Positions 34,850 to 44,897 of a stretch of 64,000 nt of DNA are shown here, piece after piece. Source of the stretch: Paenibacillus sp. 453mf. Its GTDB lineage: Bacteria; Bacillota; Bacilli; Paenibacillales; Paenibacillaceae. The translations under genes were made by a program, and so were the position numbers. The notes below the pieces were generated by a model. It was not told the DNA's origin. It did not search any database and was given only the letters and a program-made list of their open reading frames with translations. Location of the stretch: assembly GCF_900116105.1 (NCBI RefSeq), contig NZ_FPAC01000004.1, positions 97,348 to 161,347 on the forward strand, in the 5' to 3' direction. Each line of letters begins with the position of its first letter. The stretch's first letter is position 1.

Positions 34850-36727
34850 TTAATTGTACTTCTTCACATAGTGGCTCATAGTGAGCAGCGGCCAGACGCG
34901 CGGGTAGCTGTGATAATAAATGTAAAAATGCCCCGGTAGTCCTGCTCCGGTTGGATAAGTAGACCGCTGATCCCCTGCTCTGCCCCACTCTATGAGATTC
35001 TTTATGCTATCGTCCATTTCCTGAACAGGATAATTATAGACCGAGATCAGCGTGTCCAATGCCCAGGCGGTATGCACTACGGTAGAGTAGGGAGCGGGCT
35101 TATATCTCCGCAGAACATCGCTCGCACAGGATTCCCCCCATCCGCCATCTGGCTGCCGGATGCTCCACAGCCAATTCACTGCCTTCTGAATCGCAGGATG
35201 ATCGGGGTGTATACCTGCTGCTCTCAACCCCGTCACGGCAGCCCATGTTCCATATATATAGGACACACCCCATCTTCCATACCACGATCCATCCCTATTC
35301 TGCTGCTTCAGGAGCCAGCTTACCGCATCTTGAACCCGTGAGTGGGACAGACTGAGCCCCATATGACTTCCCAAGAACTCCATTACCCGCCCGGTAATAT
35401 CTGCACAGGAGGGGTCTGCCGCTGTATCGACAAAGTTCGGAATGCGAAACAGCCTGACCACAGCTGCTGTACTGTTCTTCTCGAAGGCCGCCCACCCTCC
35501 ATCCTTATTCTGCATATGGAATAGGTACTGTACACCCGACCTCCATGCCCTGCGGCAGACCCCGTCTCCCTGCCCAGACAACCGGCTGAGTGCCCTCAGC
35601 ACGGCCTGTGTATCATCCACATCGGGATTAACTGAGTTGCTCTCCGAGAATCCCCAGCCCCCTGGATATGAGCTTCTCTGATTCGGCATAATCCCCCTTG
35701 GCAGCTGCAAAGGCAGCAGGTAACGTATCGCCCGGCTTACCGCCACATCCTGCGGATCTGCTCCAGCCTCCTGCATCACATAGCTGATCAGCGCCGTATC
35801 CCAGACCGTGGATGGAGAATTCTGAATATGAAGCTCAGGCTCATCAGCTGAGATCAAACAGCTGAAGCTCTTCAGCCCATCTACCGCCTGCTGAATGATT
35901 GGTGATTCGCGCTTGTATCCTGCAGCAAGCAGGGCATAAATCATAAAAAAGGTACTGCTGGCGTAGCTATACTGCGACCCGTCTTCTTCGATATTTTGAA
36001 TGATATACTGCTCTGCTTTTTGAAGGGCCGCTTTCGTGTAAGAACGATGTCCATGCCCCATCTTCTCAGAGCCTGGAGTCTGCTTTTTTCGATGCCGTCT
36101 TCGTAATTTTTCGTATTTATCTGTCACAAATAAATGAAAGAGATTCATATCGGAGGAAGGAGAAATGGAGAACTTGTGATAACCGAGGATGAGGATAGAG
36201 GCAAAATGTGAACGCACATAAGAGCTCCAGCGGTGAAAGCTTAACGGACTGAACCTTGGCAGCTGGATGAGATAGAGCGGAACCGGATACACCGCAGGCC
36301 ATGGATACAGCCCATTCAGCGCAAGCATGAACTTGGTAGAAATATGGGCTCCCTCTACACCGCCATGTGCGACTATATATGCCTCTGCCCGCTTCATCAT
36401 CGGATCGCTGCGCTCACCATATCCTGAGAGCAGAAGTGCCGTGTAAGCTTCGACAGTGGAAGACAAGTGACCTTCATCATCGTCATGCAGCTGCCATGCC
36501 CCGCTGATTGACTGACGATTCTTCAGCCGCTGAACGAGCGGTACCACTAGCTCATCCTCCATCTCCATCACTGTCAGAAGAATAATCATATATGCATCGG
36601 TCATCGGTCCCGTCTCAAACGGAAGCCTCCACGAACCGTCATCCTCCTGGAGACGTTGAAGATTGCTGATTCGTTCACTGATCTCTGCTCTCAGCCGGTG
36701 TAATATAGGTCTTTCCTGATCGTTCAT
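34850..36727 (-). CDS. sqhC: Squalene-hopene cyclase / sporulene cyclase
   Basis: The 625-aa protein has the class II triterpene cyclase acid motif DVDD at residues 369-372 and multiple QW repeats (for example QNRDGSWYGRWG and RQPDGGWGES). Length matches Bacillus SqhC. It cyclises squalene-type or C35 linear terpenoids to hopanoids or sporulenes in the membrane, the latter linked to spores. The start follows AGGGGCGGGGGT. Monocistronic. The symbol is by homology with Bacillus. Confidence 0.88.
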   Translation of the reverse strand: MNDQERPILHRLRAEISERISNLQRLQEDDGSWRLPFETGPMTDAYMIILLTVMEMEDELVVPLVQRLKNRQSISGAWQLHDDDEGHLSSTVEAYTALLLSGYGERSDPMMKRAEAYIVAHGGVEGAHISTKFMLALNGLYPWPAVYPVPLYLIQLPRFSPLSFHRWSSYVRSHFASILILGYHKFSISPSSDMNLFHLFVTDKYEKLRRRHRKKQTPGSEKMGHGHRSYTKAALQKAEQYIIQNIEEDGSQYSYASSTFFMIYALLAAGYKRESPIIQQAVDGLKSFSCLISADEPELHIQNSPSTVWDTALISYVMQEAGADPQDVAVSRAIRYLLPLQLPRGIMPNQRSSYPGGWGFSESNSVNPDVDDTQAVLRALSRLSGQGDGVCRRAWRSGVQYLFHMQNKDGGWAAFEKNSTAAVVRLFRIPNFVDTAADPSCADITGRVMEFLGSHMGLSLSHSRVQDAVSWLLKQQNRDGSWYGRWGVSYIYGTWAAVTGLRAAGIHPDHPAIQKAVNWLWSIRQPDGGWGESCASDVLRRYKPAPYSTVVHTAWALDTLISVYNYPVQEMDDSIKNLIEWGRAGDQRSTYPTGAGLPGHFYIYYHSYPRVWPLLTMSHYVKKYN

Positions 36728-36842
36728 ACCCCCGCCCCTCTTCTTGTCATGCAGCTTCGTTCATCGTGAGCTGTTCCTTGTTTGCATACTATGATGAGAA
36801 TAAGGATTGGCGAGCGGTTCATGCCTAGAGGGCCCTACCCAG

Positions 36843-36860
36843 AATTCAGATTTCTGAATT
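36843..36860. promoter_or_regulatory. Inverted repeat upstream of the cyclase gene
   Basis: AATTCAG-ATTT-CTGAATT is a perfect 7-bp inverted repeat 116 bp upstream of the cyclase start. It has no T-run, so a protein-binding site is possible, but nothing identifies the regulator. Confidence 0.3.
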
Positions 36861-36894
36861 GCAAATAACTGACTTTGACCCTAAGCATGCATAC

Positions 36895-36948
36895 AAAAAA
36901 AGCACCTCTCTTACCACTAATTGTTTGCAGTGAATAAGAGAAGCACTT
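36895..36948 (-). terminator. Intrinsic terminator of the Na/Pi transporter gene
   Basis: AAGTGCTTCTCTTA pairs with TAAGAGAGGTGCTT on the minus strand, followed by a run of T. Confidence 0.85.
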
Positions 36949-36999
36949 TATCATTTAATAAATTATTATGCTGACAGCTCGAATGCCACTTAAGGAAGC

Positions 37000-38622
37000 T
37001 TAATGCTGCTCGTGGAGTACAAACTGAGCGATATTTTTGCTATGATCCCCGATCCGCTCAAGATTGGTCAGGATATCCAGGTAGATAGCTCCCGTTCCTC
37101 CGGAACAGAGATTCTGGTTCAGGCGCTGGATATGATTCTTGCGGAATTTCACTTCAAGCTCATCCAGCTGGCTCTCATGATCCAGAACAGCTCGCGCCGC
37201 TTCTTCATTCTGATGCTCCAGCGCGATAATCGCCTGTTCTACGGCTTGATCTGCGAGTTCGATCATTTCCGTGAGCTCAGCAGTTGCCTCCTTGGAGAAT
37301 TCCAGCTTGTTCGTAATACTATACTCAGCAAGCTCGACCATATTCTCCGCATGGTCTCCAATCCGCTCAATATCGCTGACCGTCTGGAACCAGCCTGTCG
37401 CTTTCTCCGTTTCGCCTGCAGCAAGACCATCATTATTCTGATGAATCTTAATAATATAATCTGTAATTTTACGGTTCAGCTCATTAATGAGCTCTTCTTT
37501 TTGCAGCGCAAGTTCGGCAAGATTGTTGTCCTTCTTAAGGAAATAACCTGTTGCGTCCTGCAAAGACTCACGTGCAAATTGCCCCATACGAACAATTTCG
37601 TGCTGTGCTTGTCCTAGCGCTAAGGCTGGAGTTGCAAGCAAACGGTCATCCAGATAAATCGCCTTGAACTGGATCTCCTGTAACTTACCAGGAACCGCCT
37701 TCGTTACAATCCAGGCGAGTACCGGAATTAGCGGGAGGAAGATCAGTGTATTCGTTACGTTAAATATACCGTGCGCATAAGCAATCTGCATCCGGATGTT
37801 GACACCTTCTCCGATCCAGAGCACGGCTGCATGCACCACGGGAAGCAGTATAAGGAAGATAATCGAGCCGACCACGTTAAAGATTACATGGACGAGCGCA
37901 GTTCTCTTCGCCGCTACCGTAGCTCCGATAGATGCGAGAACCGCAGTAATTGTCGTCCCGATGTTGTCTCCGAACAGAATTGGCAGCGCACCTTGAAGGC
38001 TGATCATGCCCTCATCCGCAATCGTCTGCAAGATCCCGATGGTTGCGCTTGAGCTCTGGACAATAATCGTAAAGACCGTACCGACAATAAGTCCGAGAAT
38101 CGGCTGATCTGACAGCTGTACCATGAAATCTGTGAATACCGGCATTTCCCGAAGCGGCTTAAGACCTCCGCTCATGGTCGATAGACCAAGGAACAAGGTA
38201 CCGAATCCAAAAATAATTTGCCCGATATACTGGAAACGCTTTTTGTTAAAGAAGAACAAGAAGAATGCGCCGATAGCAATAATCGGTAAAGCATATTCCT
38301 CAATCTTGATCCCGACGATGAATGCGGTCATCGTTGTTCCGATATTCGCACCCATAACAACCCCAATGGCCTGACGAAGCGTCATCAGCCCTGCATTCAC
38401 AAGACCAATGGCCATGACGGTCGTCCCTGAAGACGACTGAATCAGAATCGTGACTCCAATCCCGAACAGCACCCCAAGAATAGGGTTAGATGTATACTTC
38501 TCCAGCAAGCCGCGCATTTTGTCGCCGGCTGATTTCTGCAGGCCGTCCGACATATACTTAATACCGAACAGGAATATCCCTAATCCCCCGATAAATTTAA
38601 ACAAAATATCCTGCCAATCCAA
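37000..38622 (-). CDS. Na/Pi cotransporter family protein with PhoU-like C-terminus
   Basis: The 540-aa protein starts with two inverted NaPi-II repeats (GVTILIQSSSGTTVMAIGLV and GTVFTIIVQSSSATIGILQT, both with the QSSS motif). After about residue 320 comes a PhoU-like helical domain (ALGQAQHEIVRMGQFARESL, and SDIERIGDHAENMVELAEYS). It likely moves phosphate with sodium across the membrane, with the PhoU part regulating it. Monocistronic. Confidence 0.9.
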   Translation of the reverse strand: MDWQDILFKFIGGLGIFLFGIKYMSDGLQKSAGDKMRGLLEKYTSNPILGVLFGIGVTILIQSSSGTTVMAIGLVNAGLMTLRQAIGVVMGANIGTTMTAFIVGIKIEEYALPIIAIGAFFLFFFNKKRFQYIGQIIFGFGTLFLGLSTMSGGLKPLREMPVFTDFMVQLSDQPILGLIVGTVFTIIVQSSSATIGILQTIADEGMISLQGALPILFGDNIGTTITAVLASIGATVAAKRTALVHVIFNVVGSIIFLILLPVVHAAVLWIGEGVNIRMQIAYAHGIFNVTNTLIFLPLIPVLAWIVTKAVPGKLQEIQFKAIYLDDRLLATPALALGQAQHEIVRMGQFARESLQDATGYFLKKDNNLAELALQKEELINELNRKITDYIIKIHQNNDGLAAGETEKATGWFQTVSDIERIGDHAENMVELAEYSITNKLEFSKEATAELTEMIELADQAVEQAIIALEHQNEEAARAVLDHESQLDELEVKFRKNHIQRLNQNLCSGGTGAIYLDILTNLERIGDHSKNIAQFVLHEQH

Positions 38623-38730
38623 TGGTGCAGATCCTCCTTAAAGAGCTATATTTCAAATAAAAACGAACTATACTAATTTAGCACATTCCTGAAGAGAGAT
38701 AAACTGTCTAACTATTGACATATTCCGACA

Positions 38731-38782
38731 AAAAAAGAGCTGTCAAGTTTTATCCAAGGTGGATGAGACTTGAACGCTCTTT
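38731..38782 (-). terminator. Intrinsic terminator of the lipoprotein gene
   Basis: AAAGAGC pairs with GCTCTTT, with inner TCAAGT/ACTTGA and ATCC/GGAT pairings, then a T-run on the minus strand. Confidence 0.8.
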
Positions 38783-38867
38783 GACTTCGATAGATCAGGC
38801 CTACTTCTTCGTTAAAAGGGGATTTGCCTTATCGAATATATTGTGTGCTTTATCTCGGAGATATAGT

Positions 38868-39245
38868 CTACGATTGTGGCTTTAATACAAACGACTCTTC
38901 CTGTCCATCCCATTTAATCTTCACCAGAAGCTCAGCTTCTTTCCGTGTCACAGAACAGCCGGAACAGCTTCTGGACATTGTGACCCTCCGGGAATTGTAT
39001 TCCTCGGCCTTGAATATATTCTTCTTATCATCTGCATAAACCTCCAAGTTAGAGAAATGAACCTCTTGCGGTCCCCCCAGCTTATACTCGAATATGAAAT
39101 CTCCATCTTCGCTGGACTCACCGATTATTGCCGTGTATTTACCTGTCCAATGATCACTTTCCCCTACAAAAGAAATCTCCTCTGACTGAGTACACCCCAT
39201 CAACAGCAGCATCAGAATAACAGCAGCGATAGTCATATATTTCAT
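38868..39245 (-). CDS. Small putative lipoprotein
   Basis: The 125-aa protein has a short signal and lipobox LLMGC followed by TQSEE, then a beta-rich acidic domain with a CSGC pair near residue 94. It is expected on the outer face of the membrane. No family assigned. It has its own terminator and is separate from the MATE gene upstream. Confidence 0.75.
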   Translation of the reverse strand: MKYMTIAAVILMLLLMGCTQSEEISFVGESDHWTGKYTAIIGESSEDGDFIFEYKLGGPQEVHFSNLEVYADDKKNIFKAEEYNSRRVTMSRSCSGCSVTRKEAELLVKIKWDGQEESFVLKPQS

Positions 39246-39313
39246 AATTCGCCCTCCAGCTTATACTCACATCACTTATGAGTAGGATACGAATTTTCCA
39301 GGAAATGATTTCA

Positions 39314-39361
39314 AAAAAAATACTCCTTCCCCATCAGCTTGGACGGACAAAGAGTATTTTC
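39314..39361 (-). terminator. Intrinsic terminator of the MATE gene
   Basis: AAAATACTC pairs with GAGTATTTT on the minus strand with T-run TTTTTTTT. Confidence 0.75.
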
Positions 39362-39365
39362 CCCC

Positions 39366-40766
39366 TTAAATCAGCTTCCGACTGTACCACTTCTCTCCCC
39401 GGAATCTGAGCCAGAAGATCAGGCCGCGTACGCCCCATTCTACGACCATGGCAATCCAGACGCCCATGATGCCGTAGCCGAGCGTGATACCAAGCACATA
39501 GCCAAGAGCGATGCGCAGCAGCCACATCGACAGGAGCGATGTGATGGACGTAAAATTGGAATCCCCTGCCGCACGAAGCGCAGAAGGAAGAATAAAGCTC
39601 GCGGACCACAGAAATGGCTGAGCAATGGCAATCAGCAGTGTCAGTCCAAAGATAACTGGCACAATCTCCTCAGGCGGCGAAAACAGCTGAACCACAAATG
39701 GGAACAGCGGCAGCAAGATGGCTGCAATGAAGACAAAGAAGATGCTCGACAGCCAGAGCAATGATCTAATAAATTTGCGGGCATCCTCGGTATTTTTGTT
39801 GCCGATACATTGCCCGACAATGGTGACAATCGCGATGCTCAGCGCGCTGCCGCCGATCTGGAACACAAGCGATATGGAGCCGGCAATGGCATTTGCCGTA
39901 ATCGCGAATGTGCCAAGCTGAACAATAAAGGTCTGTGTAAGCAGCTTCCCACCATTGAAGAACATCTGCTCTGCGGCAAACGGAATGCCGATGGTCATGA
40001 TTTTCTTAAGGATGGAAAAATCAAGCTTCACTAGATTTTTGATACGGAACAGCAAGGACTGATTGATCTTCACGAGATAATACAGCGAGGCTGCCGTCCC
40101 GATAATTCTTGCAGTCAGCATGGATATGATGAGGCCCATAACGCCCATATCCAGCACCGTGATGAACAGAATGTTCAGCCCAAGAAAAGTCAGGTTCATA
40201 ATGAGCGATAGAATAAGGCAGGGTCTTGTCTCCGCCACACCTCGCAGCACTCCTGTAACTGCCTGAAATATTGCAATAAAAGGATAGGTCAAGCAGCTCC
40301 CGATCAGGTACAGCCTGGCATTGTCAAACACAGCGGCTTCTGCTCCGCCAAATAACAGATTCAATATGGGAGTATGAAAAGCGATCACGAGCACACAGAT
40401 GATTATGGATAGAATGGCGACAGCGGATATGGCCTGTGTAGCGGATTTGGCTGCCATCTGGGAATTGCCGCTGCCCTTGTATTGGGCAACAATGACGGTT
40501 CCTCCCGTCGCAACGGCGACAAATACGTTTATGAGGAAAATATTCAAGGAATCGACCATGCTCACCGCACTGACAGCCGCGACTCCGGAGGAGCTGATCA
40601 TGGCGGTATTTAGCAGACTCATCAAAATAATAAAAGCTTGATCCACAAATATCGGGATAATAATCGCGATCATTTGCTTATAATCAAGCGTCTTACCTGT
40701 AAAATATTTATTCAGCATGACTGCTGAGGTCGTTTTGGGTCGTATATAGGGTTCCGGCGAATTCAA
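39366..40766 (-). CDS. MATE-family multidrug efflux transporter
   Basis: The 466-aa protein has twelve hydrophobic segments in two MATE halves (GVAAVSAVSMVDSLNIFLIN and LGTFAITANAIAGSISLVFQ). MATE pumps export cationic drugs with Na+ or H+. The frame opens with TTG (40766), which lacks a clear ribosome binding site, and the internal ATG at codon 17 has none either, so the start is uncertain. The next gene to the right is a divergent TetR-type regulator that could influence it. Confidence 0.88.
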   Translation of the reverse strand: MNSPEPYIRPKTTSAVMLNKYFTGKTLDYKQMIAIIIPIFVDQAFIILMSLLNTAMISSSGVAAVSAVSMVDSLNIFLINVFVAVATGGTVIVAQYKGSGNSQMAAKSATQAISAVAILSIIICVLVIAFHTPILNLLFGGAEAAVFDNARLYLIGSCLTYPFIAIFQAVTGVLRGVAETRPCLILSLIMNLTFLGLNILFITVLDMGVMGLIISMLTARIIGTAASLYYLVKINQSLLFRIKNLVKLDFSILKKIMTIGIPFAAEQMFFNGGKLLTQTFIVQLGTFAITANAIAGSISLVFQIGGSALSIAIVTIVGQCIGNKNTEDARKFIRSLLWLSSIFFVFIAAILLPLFPFVVQLFSPPEEIVPVIFGLTLLIAIAQPFLWSASFILPSALRAAGDSNFTSITSLLSMWLLRIALGYVLGITLGYGIMGVWIAMVVEWGVRGLIFWLRFRGEKWYSRKLI

Positions 40767-40963
40767 AGCTCATCATCTCTTTTTCAGTGTATTTGAATCA
40801 ATTGCCACACTATTATAGCACCTTCCCAGCCCTTGCATAGTAATAACCGCCCTTTTTCTAAATAAAAATATTCTGCATGAATCAACTTTAGCTTTGTCAT
40901 GGAATCCAACTGATGCTTGTAAATCGCATTCCACTCCTCTATACTAATACCATCATCTTAATA

Positions 40964-40979
40964 GTAAACAGGTGTTCAT
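40964..40979. promoter_or_regulatory. TetR-type operator before the regulator gene
   Basis: GTAAACAGGTGTTCAT is a near-palindrome ending 2 nt before the regulator ATG. Its reverse complement matches 41626-41641 at all but the two central bases. Confidence 0.7.
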
Positions 40980-40981
40980 TA

Positions 40982-41596
40982 ATGCAAACATTAAAAGAAG
41001 AAATCAAAGACCGCATTCTTGCCGCGGCCCTCTCCGAATTCGAACAGTACGGTTATGCTCAATCTTCTATGAGGCGAATTGCAAGTACGGCTGGCATTAC
41101 GACGGGTAATATATATCGGTATTTCAAGAACAAAGATGACCTTTTCCACGCATTGCTTGAACCGACATACATCCAGTTTATCAAGTATACGATGGATATT
41201 AAGGAGGCCATTGACCAAACAAATACGATTGATGCCTTTGAAACGCTCAACTGTATCCAGCTCGTAGATGATACGCTCGTGGAACTGCTGAAGGAGTCGA
41301 GCGTTGAGATCAAGATATTGCTGACGTTAAGTCAGGGGTCCGCTTACGAACAGGCCAAGCAGGATTTAATTCAGATTGTTGCGCAAATTCTGGAGAAGGT
41401 CATGCTGATCGCGAAGGACATACCGGCCCTTCATGATCCGAAGGATCAATTGGCCGTTCAGATGTTTGCCACCACCCTGATTGAGAGCATCTGTATCATT
41501 CTGCGTGATTACGAGGACGGCAGCACCATCAAATACCTGGTAGATGAGCAGCTGTACGTATTTGGAGAAGGATTCGCGAAAAAATTAAACCGGTGA
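40982..41596 (+). CDS. TetR/AcrR-family transcriptional regulator
   Basis: The 204-aa protein has the TetR helix-turn-helix at about residues 25-50 (RRIASTAGITTGNIYRYFKN-KDDLFHALLE) and an unrelated ligand-binding C-terminal part. The start was set at ATG 40982 because the operator overlaps the upstream open frame. It probably represses itself and the MMPL exporter 78 bp downstream through matching 16-bp operators, released by the exported substrate. Confidence 0.9.
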   Translation: MQTLKEEIKDRILAAALSEFEQYGYAQSSMRRIASTAGITTGNIYRYFKNKDDLFHALLEPTYIQFIKYTMDIKEAIDQTNTIDAFETLNCIQLVDDTLVELLKESSVEIKILLTLSQGSAYEQAKQDLIQIVAQILEKVMLIAKDIPALHDPKDQLAVQMFATTLIESICIILRDYEDGSTIKYLVDEQLYVFGEGFAKKLNR

Positions 41597-41625
41597 GGTC
41601 ATCATTGGTTTTTTTTGCTCGTAAA

Positions 41626-41641
41626 ATGAACATGTGTTTAC
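41626..41641. promoter_or_regulatory. TetR-type operator before the MMPL gene
   Basis: ATGAACATGTGTTTAC lies in the intergenic gap between regulator and exporter and matches the inverted copy at 40964-40979 except at the centre. Confidence 0.7.
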
Positions 41642-41674
41642 TAATCTATCTATAGAAAAAGGAGTTCGGAGAGA

Positions 41675-44600
41675 ATGCAAAGAATCGTCAAATGGCGGGT
41701 GCTCATTCTAGTCGTATGGCTGGCATTGGCAGGTCTATTGACTGTATTTCAGCCCGATGTGAATGCCATTCTGCATGAAAGAGGACAGGATCCGCTTACA
41801 GAGGACAGTCCTTCCAAAGTCGCCAGTCAAATGCTGAAGAAGATTGACGGTGATAAGGGTACGAGCAATATTATTGTTTTTCATAACGAAAACAAATTAT
41901 CAGACACCGAGCTCGCAGACATTGAAACAGGCATCAGCAACATCCGCGATAACATGTCCGGCCTTGGCATTACCGAGCTCCTGGATCCGTTCGGAACACC
42001 GGAAGCGAAATCCTCGCTCATCTCGGAGAATGAGACCACTCTTATGGTCAGCTTCAGCATTGATAAGGGGGACCGTGAGGTCAAGGACATCAAGCAGGAG
42101 CTTGAATCCGAGCTGTCCGGTGTCGATACGGATTTTTACTTAAGCGGTGAAGATTTCATCCAGAACGACTACCTGGAAGCTACCATCATCGGGGTGGAAA
42201 AAAGCGCTGCCCTGACTGTCGCCTTTATACTTATCGTTCTCATTATCATGTTCAGGTCTGCACTGATTCCATTCATCTCTCTGCTGACGGTCGGGATTAC
42301 TTATCTCGTCTCGATGGGGATTGCGGCGCAGATTATCGACAAGCTCGATTTTCCGGTGACCAGTGTAACGCAGATGCTGCTGGTCCTCATCCTGTTTGGG
42401 ATCGGAACGGACTATAACATCCTGCTGTTTAATCGTTTCAAGGAAGAGCTGTCCCATGGAGCAGGCGTTGATGAGGCGATATCGACAACGTACCGTACAG
42501 CGGGCAAGACTATTTTTTACAGTACGCTCACGGTGTTCATTGCCTTCGCGGCACTCAGCTTCTCTGACTTCGGTATTTACCAATCTGCCAATGTCGTGGC
42601 GATCGGTACGGTCATCCTGATTGCTCAAATCTATACATTAACACCATTCTTCATGAAGACGCTCGGACCGAAGCTGTTCTGGCCTTCGAAACAGGATGCA
42701 GGTCATAAGGACAGTAAGTTCTGGGGTAAGCTGACATCCATTTCGGTGCGTTTTCCGGTTCTTACGACGGTTCTCATCATCCTGGTGATGATCCCTATGT
42801 TGATGTTCAGCAAGCAGACACTGTCGTTTGACCAGCTGAAGGAGCTTGGCAACGGCTATCCATCAACCAAAGGCTTCAGCCTTGTTGCGGACAATTTCAG
42901 CAAAGGTCAGGCGCTGCCGACCAATGTCGTTATTGAATCGGATGAGCCGATGGACAACAACGAAGCACTCGCTGCGCTGGATCAGGTCACGAATACATTG
43001 AAGAGCCTGCCTGGTGTAGATCAGGTATCCAGTGTGACCCAGCCTCAGTTTGAGCCGATCGAGGACTTCTATGTCTCGAGTCAAGCCGAAACGATTACGG
43101 GAGGCATCTCAGCTTCCAAAGACGGAGTAGACCAAATCAAAGATGGTCTGAGCCAGATGGAGGAAGGCTTATCTACACCTGACTTCTCTCAGGTCGATGA
43201 GCTCGTATCCGGATCGAGCGAGATTGAGTCCGGCTACCGCCAGCTGACCGATGCCGTAGGACAGCTGGGAAGCGGACTTGATGACGGAGCTGCGGGTGCA
43301 GAAGGTCTTGCTGCAGGTATTGGAGAGATTAGGAACGGACTCGGCTCTATCGTATCCAGTACCGGAGAGCTGTCGAGTGGACTTACGGAAATTCAGAGCC
43401 AATACGAAGCGCTTCGCAGCGGATATATTGAACTCTCCGAGCAGCTTCCAGTTATTCAAACCGGTATGGCAGGCATCAATACTTTAGTCTCGGCTCTTGG
43501 CGACCGTCACACCGAGCTGCAGCAAGACGAGACTTACAATCAGCTCAAAGCCCAGGGCGCTGCTCTCGAAGGCGGACTCGCCCAGATCACAGGCGGTTTG
43601 AATGAGCTGAATGAGAATTATGGCAAGCTGAACAGCGGCTTTGATACAGCTGCAGGCGGCTTGGCTCAGGTCAACAGCGGCCAAGAGCAAATTCTGGCCG
43701 GTCTGAATGAGCTGGAACAAGGAGCGAAGCAGCTCTCCTCCGGTCTATCCGAAGGTGCAGACGGCTCCTCTGTCATTACATCGAACATGGATACGCTGAA
43801 TGATGCGCTTGCTCAGGTCAATGCAGGACAGCAGGAGCTCTCCAGCGGATTATCCCAGCTGTCGAGCGGTATGGGCAGCCTGAAGGACGGCCTTGGTCAG
43901 AGCGGCAACGGTCTGAACGATATTTCCGAAGGACTGGATCAGACCGGTGACTTCTTGTCTCAATATGAACAAGCGAAGACCTTCTTCATCCCGAAGGAAG
44001 CGCTCGAAGCAGAAGAATTCAAGACATCGCTCGATACCTTCATGTCCGATGACCGTAAGGTAACGAAGATGATGGTTATTCTGAAGGAAGATCCATACTC
44101 TATGGGAGCCATGGACACGATTGAGGACATTAACGAAACACTGGCTGCAAGTCTGAAGGGCACGGTCCTTGATGGGTCCTCCTATGGTGCTGCGGGACCA
44201 AGCTCCTTCACATATGACACGAACAAGGCGCAGCTTGAGTCCTTTAACAGTACAGCCATTCTTGTTATTCTCGGCGTATTTATCGTGCTGTTGTTCGTCA
44301 TTAAATCACTTCTGCCATCCATCTACATTATTTTGGCGCTGATCGCTTCCTATTACACGGCTATGGCTGCAACGAATTTTGTAACGTATCAGATCTTGGG
44401 AGCTGACGGGGTGTCCTCCTTCGTTCCATTCTTCTCCTTCATCATTATCGTTGCCGTCGGTGTCGATTACAGCATCTTCTTCATGATGCGATATAAGGAG
44501 TATGGCGATCTTAACCCGACTGCAGCACTTGTTCAGTCTGCGAAAAATATCGGAGGAGTCATCATATCGGCAATGATCATTCTCGGCGGTACGTTCGCTA

Positions 44601-44785
44601 CACTGATCCCATCCGGGCTTGTCCTGCTGATTGAGCTGGCAACGGCGGTGATGGCCGGACTTATCATACTGTGCTTCATTCTTCTCCCTATGCTTGTTCC
44701 GGCACTCATTGTACTGCCACAGAAATTAGGTAAGAAAAATAAGACGGCTTCCGGTCAAACATCAAACCAAACCTTTGATGCATAA
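41675..44785 (+). CDS. MMPL-family exporter (YdgH-like)
   Basis: The 1036-aa protein has two MMPL/RND-like membrane halves (about 1-370 and 840-1036), each with a GxxxDY-type segment (GIGTDYNILLFNRFKEELSH and GVDYSIFFMMRYKEYGD). Between them lies a large extracytoplasmic domain with many SxGL heptad-like repeats (about 480-790) that probably form a coiled coil. Such proteins export lipids or hydrophobic drugs using the proton gradient. GGAG precedes the start. It is controlled by the adjacent TetR protein, judging from operator sites. Confidence 0.9.
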   Translation: MQRIVKWRVLILVVWLALAGLLTVFQPDVNAILHERGQDPLTEDSPSKVASQMLKKIDGDKGTSNIIVFHNENKLSDTELADIETGISNIRDNMSGLGITELLDPFGTPEAKSSLISENETTLMVSFSIDKGDREVKDIKQELESELSGVDTDFYLSGEDFIQNDYLEATIIGVEKSAALTVAFILIVLIIMFRSALIPFISLLTVGITYLVSMGIAAQIIDKLDFPVTSVTQMLLVLILFGIGTDYNILLFNRFKEELSHGAGVDEAISTTYRTAGKTIFYSTLTVFIAFAALSFSDFGIYQSANVVAIGTVILIAQIYTLTPFFMKTLGPKLFWPSKQDAGHKDSKFWGKLTSISVRFPVLTTVLIILVMIPMLMFSKQTLSFDQLKELGNGYPSTKGFSLVADNFSKGQALPTNVVIESDEPMDNNEALAALDQVTNTLKSLPGVDQVSSVTQPQFEPIEDFYVSSQAETITGGISASKDGVDQIKDGLSQMEEGLSTPDFSQVDELVSGSSEIESGYRQLTDAVGQLGSGLDDGAAGAEGLAAGIGEIRNGLGSIVSSTGELSSGLTEIQSQYEALRSGYIELSEQLPVIQTGMAGINTLVSALGDRHTELQQDETYNQLKAQGAALEGGLAQITGGLNELNENYGKLNSGFDTAAGGLAQVNSGQEQILAGLNELEQGAKQLSSGLSEGADGSSVITSNMDTLNDALAQVNAGQQELSSGLSQLSSGMGSLKDGLGQSGNGLNDISEGLDQTGDFLSQYEQAKTFFIPKEALEAEEFKTSLDTFMSDDRKVTKMMVILKEDPYSMGAMDTIEDINETLAASLKGTVLDGSSYGAAGPSSFTYDTNKAQLESFNSTAILVILGVFIVLLFVIKSLLPSIYIILALIASYYTAMAATNFVTYQILGADGVSSFVPFFSFIIIVAVGVDYSIFFMMRYKEYGDLNPTAALVQSAKNIGGVIISAMIILGGTFATLIPSGLVLLIELATAVMAGLIILCFILLPMLVPALIVLPQKLGKKNKTASGQTSNQTFDA

Positions 44786-44840
44786 AATCAATGCTGACCT
44801 TATCGTAATTTTCGAGGAAGATAGGGTCACTTACATCTAA

Positions 44841-44884
44841 AAAAGAATCCCGATTCTTAATCAATAAGAATCGGGATTCATTAT
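44841..44884. terminator. Bidirectional intrinsic terminator
   Basis: GAATCCCGATTCTTA pairs perfectly with TAAGAATCGGGATTC, with A and T tracts on the flanks, between convergent MMPL and nucleoside transporter genes. Confidence 0.9.
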
Positions 44885-44897
44885 ATTGTGCAGCATC

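Noticed and set aside
35072..35681. Long plus-strand frames opposite the hopene cyclase gene
   Set aside because: Antisense shadows of a clearly coding QW-repeat gene; no site and no recognisable domain.
36843..36860. Inverted repeat upstream of the hopene cyclase as a terminator
   Set aside because: No T-run follows on either strand, so it was listed only as a possible operator with low confidence.
42140..42628. Minus-strand frame rich in Arg, Asp and Gln opposite the MMPL gene
   Set aside because: Shadow of coding sequence; low-complexity charged composition and no ribosome binding site.
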